This document shows, piece by piece, positions 22,818 through 32,302 of a stretch of 53,981 bases of DNA. Below the pieces are notes generated by a model that saw only the letters and a program-made list of their open reading frames with translations, was not told the origin of the DNA and searched no databases. Source of the stretch: Modestobacter altitudinis (GTDB lineage: Bacteria; Actinomycetota; Actinomycetes; Mycobacteriales; Geodermatophilaceae). The DNA is taken from contig NZ_SJEW01000031.1 in assembly GCF_005930475.1 (NCBI RefSeq), forward strand, positions 1 through 53,981. The letters run 5' to 3'. Numbering within the stretch: the stretch's first letter is position 1; every line of letters begins with the position of its first letter. The translations under genes and the position numbers were made by a program.

Positions 22818-23930
22818 GTGACGGACGCGTTGACCCTCTTCGACGACCTCGAGCCCGCCGAGACCCCGGTGGACAGCCGGCTGCTGCAGGTGCGCACCGT
22901 CTACGCCGAGCCCGCGGCCGCGGCGTCGGCGCGCGGCCGCCAGGTGCTGGCCCGCTTCCCCGACGCCGAGCTGGTCGAGGTGCCCTCGCACTGGCAGATC
23001 CCCGACCTGCACGGCAACGAGGGCAACGTCGAGCGCTGGGTGCGGGTCAAGACCGAGACGCTGGTGCTCGGGGTGAAGAAGGCGGTCTCCGTGCGGCCCA
23101 ACGGCCGGTCGGCGGACTTCATCGCGCCCTCCACCGCCAACGGTTGCGCGATGGCCTGCGCGTACTGCTACGTGCCGCGGCGCAAGGGCTACGCCAACCC
23201 GATCACCGTCTTCACCAACATCGACCAGATCACCGGAGCCGTGCGCCGGCACGTCGGGCGGCAGGGCGTCAAGCCCGAGCCGAACGAGTGCGACCCGGTC
23301 GACTGGGTCTACGACCTGGGTGAGAACAGCGACTGCTCGGTCGACGCGCTGGTCAGCGACAACGTCGCCGACCTCGTGGCCACCTTCCGCACGCTGCCGA
23401 CGGCCAAGGCGTCCTTCGCCACCAAGTTCGTCAACCGGCAGCTGCTCGACCTCGACCCGCAGGGCCGCACCCGGGTGCGCTTCTCCCTCATGCCCGACGC
23501 CGACGCGAAGCTGCTCGACGTGCGCACCAGCCGGGTCGACGAGCGGATCGCGGCGATCGACGACTTCGTCGAGGCCGGCTACGAGGTGCACCTCAACTTC
23601 TCCCCCGTCGTGCTGCGCGACGGCTGGGAGGCGGACTGGACGGCGCTGCTCCGCCAGCTCGACGACGAGCTCTCCGGCGCCGCCAAGGCCCAGGCGGCCA
23701 CCGAGGTGATCATGCTGACCCACAACGAGCAGCTGCACGAGGTCAACCTGGGCTGGCACCCGCAGGCCGAGGAGCTGCTCTGGCGCCCGGAGCTGCAGCA
23801 GCCCAAGGTCAGCCAGAACGGCATGCGCAACGTCCGCTACCGCAACGACGTCAAGCGCGCCGGGGTGGACCGGGTCCAGGAGCTCATCGGCCAGCACGCG
23901 CCCTGGCTGCGGGTCCGGTACGCGTTCTGA
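22818..23930 (+). CDS. Spore photoproduct lyase family radical SAM protein
   Basis: A 370-residue radical SAM enzyme of the SplB-like family (TIGR03886 type, from memory). The cluster motif is CAMACAYC with Cys110, Cys114 and Cys117, the CxxxCxxC spacing of the family. Nearby NGRSADFIAPSTANG and YVPRRKGYANPITVF are family hallmarks. Endospore SplB repairs the thymine-thymine spore photoproduct, but this actinobacterium should not make endospores, so repair of DNA in dry or UV-exposed cells, or another substrate, is possible. GTG 22818 starts the conserved frame. Confidence 0.88.
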   Translation: MTDALTLFDDLEPAETPVDSRLLQVRTVYAEPAAAASARGRQVLARFPDAELVEVPSHWQIPDLHGNEGNVERWVRVKTETLVLGVKKAVSVRPNGRSADFIAPSTANGCAMACAYCYVPRRKGYANPITVFTNIDQITGAVRRHVGRQGVKPEPNECDPVDWVYDLGENSDCSVDALVSDNVADLVATFRTLPTAKASFATKFVNRQLLDLDPQGRTRVRFSLMPDADAKLLDVRTSRVDERIAAIDDFVEAGYEVHLNFSPVVLRDGWEADWTALLRQLDDELSGAAKAQAATEVIMLTHNEQLHEVNLGWHPQAEELLWRPELQQPKVSQNGMRNVRYRNDVKRAGVDRVQELIGQHAPWLRVRYAF

Positions 23931-24041
23931 GCGGAGCCCTGCCGGGGCACACCGACCCACGGCCGGCCCCGTCGGGCGGCCGGTGTGGGACCCTCGGCAG
24001 CCAGAGGTGGGGTGATCAGCCTCGATGCCGGGGGAGGGTCT

Positions 24042-25706
24042 GTGCGACCGGAGTCGAGTGCTGCGCTGCGCGCGCCGGCACTGCTCGAGGCCCTGCCCGA
24101 CACCGTCGTCGTCGCCGACCGCGGCGGGCGCATCGCGTACGTGAACCCGGCGGTCAGGACGCTGCTCGGCCACCGTCCCGAGGACCTGGTCGGCCAGTCG
24201 CTGACCGTGCTCATGCCCGAGCGCCTGCGCCGGGGGCACGGGACCGGCTTCGCCCGGTATGCGGCCACGGGACGGGGCGAGCTGGTCGGGGCGACCACGC
24301 AGCTGCCCGCCCTGCACGCCGGCGGTCATGAGGTGCCGATCGACCTCACGCTCTCCCGCCTGGCCCCCGAGGGTGACGACGGCGATGGCGCCCTCGTCGT
24401 CGCCGTCCTGCGTGATGCCAGCACGACCATCCTGCTGGAACGCCAGTTCCAGGTGAGCCGGTACCTGGCCGCCATCCAGCGGGTCACCGCCGCGCTGACC
24501 GAGGCGCCGGACGCCGACGCCGCGTTCCGACAACTCCTGTCGACCATCTGCACCGAGCTGGACTGGGACGCCGCGATGATCTGGCGGCCCGACGAGTCCA
24601 CCGACCGGCTCCGCTATGCCGGCGTCTGGGCTGCGCCGGAGGTGGCCGTGCCGCGGCTGCACGCCCAGGCGCACGGGTCGGCCCTGAGCCGGGGGCATGG
24701 ACTGCCCGGCATCACCTGGCAGCAGCGCACGCCGGTGGTGATCGAGGACCTCTGGAGCGACGCGCGCTTCGTCCGCGGGGAGAGCGCCCGGGCCGACGGC
24801 ATCCGCACCGGCCTGGCCTTCCCCGTCCTGCACGGGGACACCCTGCTGGGGGTCTGCGAGCTGTTCTCCCGCCGGGCACGGCCGGTCCCGGCCGACCTGC
24901 TCGACGTGCTGGCCACCGCCGGCCGGCAGATCGGTCAGTTCCTGAGCCGGCTGCGCGCCGAGTCGCAGGTCCGCTCGCTGGCCGAGACGCTGCAGCGCAG
25001 CCTGCTGCCGCCCTCGCTACCGACCGTCCCCGGCGTCGAGCTGGCTGCTCGGTACCGGGCAGGTGGTGAGGGGCTGCTGGTCGGCGGCGACACCTACGAC
25101 GTGCTGCCGCTGCCGGACGGCAGGTGGATGGTCCTCATCGCCGACGTCTGCGGCAAGGGCGCCGAGGCAGCAGCCACGGCCGCTCTCGCCCGGCACACCG
25201 CTCGGGCCGCGGCAACCGCCGCCTTGTCCGGGCCTGCCGACGTACTGCAGGCGGTGAACTCCGCGCTCGTCCGGGACGCCGGCGCGGGCCCGCTGCGCTT
25301 CGTCACCGCCTGCTGTCTGGTGCTCCGGCCGCACGAGGGCGGCGTGACCGCCCGACTCAGCATCGCCGGTCATCCGCGGCCGGTACTGCGCTCACCCGCC
25401 AGGGAGTGCACCGAGGTGGGCGACCCGGGCCGCCCGCTCGGCGTCGCAGCCGAGACGCGGTACCAGGAGATCGACGTCGAACTGCCGGCCGGGAGCACCG
25501 TGGTGCTCTACACCGACGGCGTGACCGAGGCCCGGGACGACGCCGGTGTCCAGTTCGAGGAGACCGGCCTGATCCGGGTGCTGGAGAGCATCCCGTCGGG
25601 CTCCGCCGAGGAGACCGTGGAGGCCGTGCAGAACGCCGTCGACCGGCACCGGGAGGGCTCGCCGCACGAGCGGGACGACCTGGCTGTGCTCGCCCTCCGG
25701 TGCTGA
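24042..25706 (+). CDS. PAS-GAF-PP2C (RsbU/SpoIIE-type) phosphatase
   Basis: About 554 residues. A PAS domain (about 10-130) has LEALPDTVVVADRGGRIAYVNPAVRTLLGH. A GAF domain (about 150-300) has ERAQARFVRGESA-like SDARFVRGESARADGIRTGLAFPV. The SpoIIE/PP2C phosphatase (about 320-554) has SLLPPSLPTVPGVELAARYRAG, VGGDTYDVLPL, IADVCGKGAEAA, VLYTDGVTEARD and RDDLAVLAL. In the metal motif GGDTYD the common GGDFYD or GGDWYD has Thr. Such proteins dephosphorylate anti-anti-sigma factors in stress signalling; no partner is here. GTG 24042 is chosen for its GGGGGAGGG site. Confidence 0.9.
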   Translation: MRPESSAALRAPALLEALPDTVVVADRGGRIAYVNPAVRTLLGHRPEDLVGQSLTVLMPERLRRGHGTGFARYAATGRGELVGATTQLPALHAGGHEVPIDLTLSRLAPEGDDGDGALVVAVLRDASTTILLERQFQVSRYLAAIQRVTAALTEAPDADAAFRQLLSTICTELDWDAAMIWRPDESTDRLRYAGVWAAPEVAVPRLHAQAHGSALSRGHGLPGITWQQRTPVVIEDLWSDARFVRGESARADGIRTGLAFPVLHGDTLLGVCELFSRRARPVPADLLDVLATAGRQIGQFLSRLRAESQVRSLAETLQRSLLPPSLPTVPGVELAARYRAGGEGLLVGGDTYDVLPLPDGRWMVLIADVCGKGAEAAATAALARHTARAAATAALSGPADVLQAVNSALVRDAGAGPLRFVTACCLVLRPHEGGVTARLSIAGHPRPVLRSPARECTEVGDPGRPLGVAAETRYQEIDVELPAGSTVVLYTDGVTEARDDAGVQFEETGLIRVLESIPSGSAEETVEAVQNAVDRHREGSPHERDDLAVLALRC

Positions 25707-26734
25707 CCGCCCGGCTCTCGCTGCTCGACCGCGCACGGACCCGGGTCGGGGAGCCCGACACCGCGGCCCTGACCGGCGTCGTGGAGCGGGCCGTCGCCGC
25801 CGAGCGGCTCGGGTACGCCCGGTTCTGGGTCGCCGAGCACCACGGTGTGCCCGGCATCGCCGGGTCCGCGCCGGCGGTGCTGCTCGCCGCGGTCGCCGGG
25901 CGCACGGCGACGATCCGGCTCGGCTCGGCCGGCGTGATGCTGCCGCACCACCAGCCGCTGGTGGTCGCCGAGCAGTTCGCCACCGTGAGCGCGTTCGCCC
26001 CCGGCCGGGTCGACCTGGGGCTGGGCCGCTCCCCCGGCTTCACCCCGCCGGTGCGCCGGGCGCTGCGGGAGACCGAGCGGGACTTCGCCGCCGACCTCGC
26101 AGAGCTGCGCGGGTACCTCACCGGGACGGCGGAGATCACCCTGCACCCGCAGCCCGCCGGGCCGGTGCCGCTGCACGTGCTGGCCACCGGCCGCGGGCTG
26201 CAGGTCGCCGCCGAGCTGGGCCTGCCGGTGGTCGTCGGCGGTCCGCTGCTCGGCGTGGCCGGCGACCCGGGACCGGGGCGGGCCGCGCTGGCGGACTACC
26301 GCCGCCGCTACCAGCCCTCGGCGCAGCAACCGGAGCCGCGGGTGGCGATCAGCCTCGACGTGCTGGTCGCCGACACCGCCGCCGAGGCCGCCGACCTCCT
26401 CCTGCCGGAGGCCTGGGCGATGGCCCAGGCCCGCACGACCGGGGCCTTCCCGCCGCTGGAGCCGGTGGCCGCCCTCCGGGGGCGGACCCCCACCGCGCGC
26501 CAGCAGCAGTACCTGGAGCAGACCGCCGCCGGTGCGGTCGCGGGCACCCCCACGCAGGTGGCGAGCCGGCTCGCCGAGCTGGTCGAGCGCACCGGCGCAG
26601 CCGAGCTGGTCGCCGCCGGCAGCACGTTCGACCGGGCCGCGCTGGCCGCCTCCGACGCGGCCCTCGCCGAGCTCGCCGGGGCTCAGCTGGTGGCGGGCAG
26701 CGCGGCCGCGATGGCGTCGCCGTCGGTCCCGTAG
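25700..26734 (+). CDS. LLM-class (luciferase-like) flavin-dependent oxidoreductase
   Basis: A 344-residue TIM-barrel of the MsnO8/bacterial luciferase-like group. It shows RLSLLDRARTR at the start, LGYARFWVAEHHGVPGIAGSAP near 38-59, IRLGSAGVMLPHHQPLVVAEQFATV and RVDLGLGRSPGF. It binds reduced flavin; the substrate cannot be told. The GTG overlaps the phosphatase stop by seven bases. The last 52 bases overlap the end of the convergent DUF2183 gene. Confidence 0.88.
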   Translation: MLTARLSLLDRARTRVGEPDTAALTGVVERAVAAERLGYARFWVAEHHGVPGIAGSAPAVLLAAVAGRTATIRLGSAGVMLPHHQPLVVAEQFATVSAFAPGRVDLGLGRSPGFTPPVRRALRETERDFAADLAELRGYLTGTAEITLHPQPAGPVPLHVLATGRGLQVAAELGLPVVVGGPLLGVAGDPGPGRAALADYRRRYQPSAQQPEPRVAISLDVLVADTAAEAADLLLPEAWAMAQARTTGAFPPLEPVAALRGRTPTARQQQYLEQTAAGAVAGTPTQVASRLAELVERTGAAELVAAGSTFDRAALAASDAALAELAGAQLVAGSAAAMASPSVP

Positions 26735-27750
26735 ACGACCGGCACGTCCCCGAACCGTTCCTGCCGGGACGCTCCTCCGGTCGTGTCCCGCAGCAGCACC
26801 GCGCGCACCCGGTCCGGCTGGGCGCGGGCGAACTCCTCGTACAGCGCCGGGTCGTGCTCGCCGGTGTCCCCGACCAGCGTCCAGCGCACCCCGGGCAGGT
26901 CCGCGGCCAGCCGCTGCAGCGAGGTGCGCTTGTGCGAGCGGCCGTCGCGGAACCAGCGGGTCGGGGTCGGGCCCCAGTCGGTGAGCAGCAGCGCACCGGG
27001 CGGGAAGCCGCTGTGCTCCAGGAACCGGCTGAGCGGGCCGGCCAGGTTCCACGGCCCGTTGCTGAGGTAGACCACCGGCACGTGCGGCGCCCCTGACGTC
27101 AGCTCGCGGAGCAGCCGCGCCATGCCGGGCACCGCCTGCCGGCGGGTCATCGGCTGCACGAAGGTGCGCCAGGCGGCGCGCAGCGGGGTGGCGATGCCGG
27201 TGACCAGCACGGTGTCGTCGATGTCGCAGACCACGCCGCGTGCGGCGTCCGGCGAGGCGAGGTGGACCACGGTCGCGGACGAGCGCTCACCGGCGGTCAG
27301 CCGCACCGGCAGCGCCCCGACGTCGGGCAGGTCCAGGGTCAGGGTCGCGTCGATCAGCCCGTCGTCGTCGCTGCGCACCACCGTGCGGGTGCCGGCGACG
27401 TCGACGACCACCTCCGCGGCCGCGCTCTCCAGGGTGAGGAACCGCTGCCAGCCCGGCACCGCCCGGCGGTCCTCCGGATGGGCGCCGGCCGGGGCCAGCA
27501 GCACCCGGCCGAGCACCCGCACCCGCCCGCCGCTGCCGTAGCCGGGATGGGCGAGGACCGTCGCCGTCCAGCCGGCGCGACGGGCTCCCCGGGACAGCAG
27601 TTCGCGGGTCGCGGCGTCTCCGCGTCGGGCCAGGGCAGGGAGGGAGACCACCCGGGCAGCGTGCCATCCGGACCTGCCCCGGCGGACACGCCGCCGCACG
27701 AGGCGCCGGACGGGCGGTTCGGCACGCTCCTCGACGGTTGCAGTCCGCAC
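26683..27750 (-). CDS. App1-like (DUF2183) phosphatidate phosphatase-type protein
   Basis: About 355 residues. The C-terminal half is a HAD-like DUF2183 domain: GVVCDIDDTVLVTG carries the DxDDT nucleophile motif. VVYLSNGPWNLAGPLSRFLE, GALLLTDWGPT, SHKRTSLQRL and WTLVGDTGEHDPALYEEFA complete it. Yeast App1 acts on phosphatidate; the bacterial substrate is unknown. The N-terminal part is a beta-rich domain (LAHPGYGSGGRVRVLGRVLL). The start is uncertain: GTG 27750 keeps a basic N-terminus, GTG 27699 is the alternative. It is divergent from the deacetylase. Confidence 0.83.
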   Translation of the reverse strand: MRTATVEERAEPPVRRLVRRRVRRGRSGWHAARVVSLPALARRGDAATRELLSRGARRAGWTATVLAHPGYGSGGRVRVLGRVLLAPAGAHPEDRRAVPGWQRFLTLESAAAEVVVDVAGTRTVVRSDDDGLIDATLTLDLPDVGALPVRLTAGERSSATVVHLASPDAARGVVCDIDDTVLVTGIATPLRAAWRTFVQPMTRRQAVPGMARLLRELTSGAPHVPVVYLSNGPWNLAGPLSRFLEHSGFPPGALLLTDWGPTPTRWFRDGRSHKRTSLQRLAADLPGVRWTLVGDTGEHDPALYEEFARAQPDRVRAVLLRDTTGGASRQERFGDVPVVYGTDGDAIAAALPATS

Positions 27751-27772
27751 CGCGACCCGCAAGGGTCGCGGG

Positions 27773-28648
27773 ATGCGCAGACGCGAGTTCCTGGCCCTCG
27801 GCGGCGCGTTCGTGCTGGCCGGTTGCACCGCCGAGGCCGCCCGACCGACCGCCGCCTCGGCCCCGGTGACGACGACCGCCGCGTCGACCCCGACCGCCAC
27901 GCCGACGCCCACCCCGGTGGCGCCCCCGACGCCCGGGACGCCGGAGGAGATCACGGCGCGCTCCACCGTGCCGGTGCTCTGCTACCACCAGCTGCGCGAG
28001 TTCGAGGCCGACGACGGCGCGTACACCCGGTCGATCACCACACCACCGGCGGTGTTCACCGCGCAACTGCAGGCGCTGCGCGACGGCGGCCGCACGCCCG
28101 TCCGGGCCGAGGAGCTGGTCGACCACCTCGAGTTCGGCACCACGCTGCCGGACCGGCCGGTGCTGCTGAGCTTCGACGACGGCTCGGCCACCCACGTCAC
28201 CGTGGCGTTGCCGGCGCTGCAGGCGATGGGCTTCCCGGCGGTCTTCTTCCCGATGACCGTCGTGCTGGACAAGCCGGACTGGCTCAGCAGCGAGGACCTC
28301 CGCCGGCTGGACGCCGCGGGCATGACGATCGGCGCGCACACCTGGGACCACCAGCGGCTGGACCGGCTCCCCGACGACCAGTGGACGACGCAGCTCGACG
28401 AGCCGGCCGCCACGCTGGCGGAGATCCTCGGGCACCCGGTGGACCTGATGGCCTACCCCTACGGCGCCTGGGCGCCGGAGACCCTCCCGCACGTGGCGTC
28501 GGCGGGGTACCGGGCGGCCTTCCAGCTCTCCGACCCCGTGGAGCCGACCCAGCCGATGCTCTCCATCCGCCGGATCATGCCGCCGCCGACCTGGGACGGC
28601 CCGACGCTGCTCGCCCACCTCGACTCGGACTTCGGCCCGGCCGGCTGA
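27773..28648 (+). CDS. Lipoprotein polysaccharide deacetylase
   Basis: A 291-residue lipoprotein. The signal peptide MRRREFLALGG ends in the lipobox LAGC with lipidated Cys18, and an RRREF twin-arginine-like start suggests possible Tat export. A Thr/Pro/Ala-rich linker (30-58) leads to a NodB-type deacetylase domain: PVLCYHQL, LLSFDDG with Asp135 and Asp136, and the metal histidines 189 and 193 in HTWDH. AYPYGAWA follows. It should act on cell-wall or surface polysaccharide at the outer face of the membrane. Confidence 0.92.
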   Translation: MRRREFLALGGAFVLAGCTAEAARPTAASAPVTTTAASTPTATPTPTPVAPPTPGTPEEITARSTVPVLCYHQLREFEADDGAYTRSITTPPAVFTAQLQALRDGGRTPVRAEELVDHLEFGTTLPDRPVLLSFDDGSATHVTVALPALQAMGFPAVFFPMTVVLDKPDWLSSEDLRRLDAAGMTIGAHTWDHQRLDRLPDDQWTTQLDEPAATLAEILGHPVDLMAYPYGAWAPETLPHVASAGYRAAFQLSDPVEPTQPMLSIRRIMPPPTWDGPTLLAHLDSDFGPAG

Positions 28649-28787
28649 CCGCCGTCGGCGTCCTGCGCCGGGCCGGGCGGGCCGTGGGACCAGCCTGGCA
28701 CCGGTCGGACACGCGCGCCGATGCGGTTCCACCTGGGCGCGGGCTGTGCCACCGTGCAGCGTCCGTCGACCCCCCGAGGAGGCCCTG

Positions 28788-29702
28788 GTGCCGGCCGTCG
28801 AGCTGCACGCGGTGAGCAAGAGCTACACCCGGCGGGGCAGACCGCCCCAGAAGGCGCTGGACGACCTGCACCTGGTCGTCGAGTCCGGCGGCGTGCACGG
28901 CTTCCTCGGCCCCAACGGCTCGGGCAAGACGACGACGATCCGGGTGCTCCTCGGGCTGGTCCGGGCCGACGCCGGCGACGTGCGGCTGCTGGACCGGCCG
29001 GTGCCCGCCGGGCTGCCCGAGGTGATCGGCAGCGTCGGGGCGCTGGTGGAGACGCCGCTGTTCTTCCCGGGCTTCTCCGGCCGGCGCAACCTGCGGCTGC
29101 TGGCCGAGACCGCCGGTGTGCCCCGCGGCCGGGTGGAGGAGGTGCTCGACGTCGTCGCCCTGCGCGACCGGGCCGACGACCGGTTCAAGGGCTACTCGCT
29201 CGGCATGAAGCAGCGGCTGGGCATCGCCGCCGCGCTGCTCAAGCGCCCGCGGCTGCTGGTCCTCGACGAGCCGAGCAACGGGCTGGACCCGGCCGGCATC
29301 AGGGACGTGCGCGAGCTCATCCGCCGGCTGGGCTCCGACGGCTCGACGACGGTGCTGCTCAGCTCGCACCTGCTGGCCGAGATCGAGCAGGTCGCCGACT
29401 CGGTCTCGATCATGGCCCGCGGCCGGTGCATCGCCTCCGGGCCGGTGCGCGAGGTGCTCGCCGGGCGCTCGTCCGGCGACGTGCGGGTGCGGGTGCCCGA
29501 CCGCGCCGCAGCAGCCGCGGTCCTCACCGCCGCCGGGTACCGGGTCAGCCCCGCCGACGACGCGCTGCTGGTCTCCGCGGTGCGCGCGCCCGGCGAGGTC
29601 ACCCGGCTGCTCGCCGAGCACGGTCACTACCTGGAGGAGCTGTCGCCGGTGGCCGCGGACCTGGAGAGCGCGTTCCTGGCGCTGACGGCGGACCCGGCAT
29701 GA
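28788..29702 (+). CDS. ABC transporter ATP-binding protein (exporter pair 1)
   Basis: A 304-residue DrrA/CcmA-type ATPase. Walker A is GPNGSGKTTT (near 41-50), the signature is YSLGMKQRLGIA, Walker B is LLVLDEPSNGLDP, and the switch His is in LLSSHLLAEIEQ. GTG 28788 has GAGGAGG six bases upstream. The permease ATG overlaps its stop by four bases. The single subunits would work as homodimers to export an unknown substrate. Confidence 0.93.
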   Translation: MPAVELHAVSKSYTRRGRPPQKALDDLHLVVESGGVHGFLGPNGSGKTTTIRVLLGLVRADAGDVRLLDRPVPAGLPEVIGSVGALVETPLFFPGFSGRRNLRLLAETAGVPRGRVEEVLDVVALRDRADDRFKGYSLGMKQRLGIAAALLKRPRLLVLDEPSNGLDPAGIRDVRELIRRLGSDGSTTVLLSSHLLAEIEQVADSVSIMARGRCIASGPVREVLAGRSSGDVRVRVPDRAAAAAVLTAAGYRVSPADDALLVSAVRAPGEVTRLLAEHGHYLEELSPVAADLESAFLALTADPA

Positions 29703-30724
29703 GCGCCGTCCTCACCCCGCCACCGACCGCCCCGGCCGGGTCCTTCGGCGGTCTGGTGCGCGCCGAGACGCACCGCTTCCTGGCCCGCCGCTTCATCCGG
29801 GTGCTGCTGCTGGTGGCGCTGGCCGGCTGGGCGACCGCGCTGGTGGTCTCCCTGCTGGCGTTCCAGACACCGAGCCCGGAGCGGCTCGCCGAGGCCCGGG
29901 CCGCGCAGCAGGAGCAGATCCAGCTGGCCGGCGAGGGCCGGGAGCAGTGCCTGGCCGACCCGGCCCGCCCGGCCGACGTCGCCCCCGACGACTGGTGCGG
30001 GCCGCCGGCGACCGCCGACCAGCTGCCGCTGTCGATGTTCCTGCAGCCCGAGCCCTTCTCGCTGTCCGCGGACGGCACCGCCGGCGCGGTATCGGTGGCC
30101 GCGCTCGCCGCAGCCCTGGCCTTCCTCGTCGGCGGCACCTTCGTGGGGGCGGAGTGGTCCACCCGGTCGATGGTGGCCCTGCTGTTCTGGGAGACCCGCC
30201 GTCCGCGGGTGATGGCCGCCAAGCTGCTGGTCACCGCGGTCGCCTCGGCGGTGCTCGGGCTGCTCATGCAGGCGCTGTGGCTCGGACTCGCCACCCTGCT
30301 GCAGTCGGTGGTCGGCGACGGGGTGACCCCGCCGGCGGGCTTCTGGTCCGAGCTCCTGGGTGCGCAGGGCCGCGGCGTGCTGCTGGCGGTGTTCGCCGGG
30401 CTGCTCGGGTTCGGGCTGACCAACCTGCTGCGCAACACCGGTGCGGCGACCGGTGTCGCGTTCGTCTACGTCGCGATCGCGGAGAACGCCGTCCGGGCCC
30501 TCCGGCCGGCCTGGCAGCCGTGGCTGCTGACCAACAACGCCGCCGCGCTGGTGCTGCCCGACGGGCTGACCCTGTACCTGGACGACCGCGTCGACTCCCA
30601 GGGCGTCTACCGACAGGTCGAGTACCTGCTCACCAGCGGGCAGGCCGCCGCCTTCCTGACCCTGGTCACCGCGGCGGTCGTCGGCGTGGGCGTCGTCCTG
30701 TTCAACCGCCGCGACCTGCACTGA
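29699..30724 (+). CDS. ABC-2 type permease (exporter pair 1)
   Basis: A 341-residue membrane protein with about six helices. After TM1 (VLLLVALAGWATALVVSLLAF) comes a soluble loop of about 85 residues with two cysteines (REQCLADPARPADVAPDDWCGPP), probably an extracytoplasmic disulfide. The rest (FVGAEWSTRSMVALLFWETRRPRVMAAKLL) is typical of ABC-2 permeases. It is coupled by overlap to the ATPase before it. Confidence 0.88.
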   Translation: MSAVLTPPPTAPAGSFGGLVRAETHRFLARRFIRVLLLVALAGWATALVVSLLAFQTPSPERLAEARAAQQEQIQLAGEGREQCLADPARPADVAPDDWCGPPATADQLPLSMFLQPEPFSLSADGTAGAVSVAALAAALAFLVGGTFVGAEWSTRSMVALLFWETRRPRVMAAKLLVTAVASAVLGLLMQALWLGLATLLQSVVGDGVTPPAGFWSELLGAQGRGVLLAVFAGLLGFGLTNLLRNTGAATGVAFVYVAIAENAVRALRPAWQPWLLTNNAAALVLPDGLTLYLDDRVDSQGVYRQVEYLLTSGQAAAFLTLVTAAVVGVGVVLFNRRDLH

Positions 30725-30808
30725 GGTGCGGCGGGCACCGTTGTGGCAGGAACGCTGCGGCGACAGGACGGCGGCGCCCGCCCCGACCCGCTGGCTACCG
30801 TGGGCGGC

Positions 30809-32302
30809 GTGGCCCGGGTCGTCGTCGTCGGTGCGGGTCTGGGCGGCCTGGCGGCCGCCGCTCGGCTGGCCGCCGCCGGCCATGCGGTCACCGTGGTCGA
30901 GGCGGCGCCGCAGGTCGGCGGCAAGCTCGGCTGGTACGCCCGTGACGGCCACGGCTTCGACACCGGGCCGAGCCTGGTCACGCTGCCCCAGGTCTTCGAG
31001 GACCTCTTCGCCGCCACCGGCGCACCGCTCGCCGACGTGCTGGACCTGCAGCGGCTCGACCCGGCCGTCACCTACCGGTTCGCCGACGGGACGACGACCT
31101 CGGTGCCCGGGTGCCTCGACCGGGTCCCGGGCGCGCTGGACGACGACCTCGGGGCCGGCCGCGGTGCCCAGTGGGCGGCGCTGCTGGCCCGGGCCGAGGC
31201 GATGTGGGCCGCGACCGAGCAGCCGTTCCTGCGCTCGCCGCTGGCCGGCGCGGCGACGCTGGCCCGGCTGGCCCGGCGGACCGCCGACCTGCGCACCATC
31301 GCGCCCGGGCGGACGTTGCGCGGCATCGGCCGCGGGTACCTGACCGATCCGCGGCTGCGCATGCTGCTGGACCGCTACGCCACCTACTCCGGCTCGGACC
31401 CGCGCCGGGCGCCGGCCGCGCTGCTGACCGTGCCGTGGGTCGAGCAGGCCTTCGGCTCCTGGTACGTCCGCGGCGGGCTGCGCCGGCTCCCCGAGGCGGT
31501 CGCCGACCGGGCCGTGGAACGGGGCGCCGTCGTCCGCACCGGCGCCGCGGTGGCCGAGGTCCTGATGAGCGGTGGGCGCGCCGCCGGGGTGCGGCTGGCG
31601 GACGGCGAGCGGGTGCCGGCCGACGTCGTCGTCTGCAACGCCGACGCCGCCGCCCTCTACGGCCGGCTGCTCCCCCGCCGGGCCCCGGTGCGCCGGGCGC
31701 GGGCGGCGCTGCGCCGGGTCGACCCGTCCTTCTCCGGCCTCGTCCTGCTGCTGGCGCTCGACGGCCGGACACCCGGTCTGGCGCACCACACCGTCCTGTT
31801 CCCCGAGCGCTACGACGCCGAGTTCGACGCGCTGTTCGGTCGGCGCGGCCCGAAGCGGCCGGTCGAGGACCCGACCGTCTACGTGAGCGCACCCGACGAC
31901 CCGGCGACCCGGCCCGACGCGGCCAGCGAGTCGTGGTTCGTGCTGGTCAACGCGCCACGGCACGAGCCCGACGGCGGGCTCGACTGGGACGCTCCCGGCG
32001 TCGCCGACGGCTGTGCGGACCGGGTGCTGGCGACGATGGCGAGGCGGGGGCTGGACGTCCGGGACCGGGTCCGCTGGCGGGTGGTGCGCACCCCGGCCGA
32101 CCTGGAGCGGGAGACCGGGAGCCCGGGGGGCTCCATCTACGGCACCTCGAGCAACGGCGCCCGGGCGGCGTTCCTCCGGCCGGCGAACGCCTCTCCGCTG
32201 CCCGGCCTCTTCCTCGTCGGCGGCTCCGCCCACCCCGGGGGCGGGCTCCCGCTGGTCGCGCTGTCCGCCGAGATCGTCGCGGGACTCATCGGCCCGGCAT
32301 GA
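30809..32302 (+). CDS. Phytoene desaturase-like (CrtI/CrtN family) FAD oxidoreductase
   Basis: A 497-residue flavoprotein with the N-terminal dinucleotide motif VVVGAGLGGLAAAARLAAAGHAVTVVEAAPQVGGKLGWY (residues 4-42) and FDTGPSLVTLP. The C-terminal family motif SIYGTSSNGARAAFLRPAN is followed by LPGLFLVGGSAHPGGGLPLV. It could desaturate, isomerise or oxidise a carotenoid precursor. No crtB, crtE or crtY is adjacent, so the exact step is unknown. TACCGT seven bases before GTG 30809 suggests a leaderless message. Confidence 0.87.
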   Translation: MARVVVVGAGLGGLAAAARLAAAGHAVTVVEAAPQVGGKLGWYARDGHGFDTGPSLVTLPQVFEDLFAATGAPLADVLDLQRLDPAVTYRFADGTTTSVPGCLDRVPGALDDDLGAGRGAQWAALLARAEAMWAATEQPFLRSPLAGAATLARLARRTADLRTIAPGRTLRGIGRGYLTDPRLRMLLDRYATYSGSDPRRAPAALLTVPWVEQAFGSWYVRGGLRRLPEAVADRAVERGAVVRTGAAVAEVLMSGGRAAGVRLADGERVPADVVVCNADAAALYGRLLPRRAPVRRARAALRRVDPSFSGLVLLLALDGRTPGLAHHTVLFPERYDAEFDALFGRRGPKRPVEDPTVYVSAPDDPATRPDAASESWFVLVNAPRHEPDGGLDWDAPGVADGCADRVLATMARRGLDVRDRVRWRVVRTPADLERETGSPGGSIYGTSSNGARAAFLRPANASPLPGLFLVGGSAHPGGGLPLVALSAEIVAGLIGPA

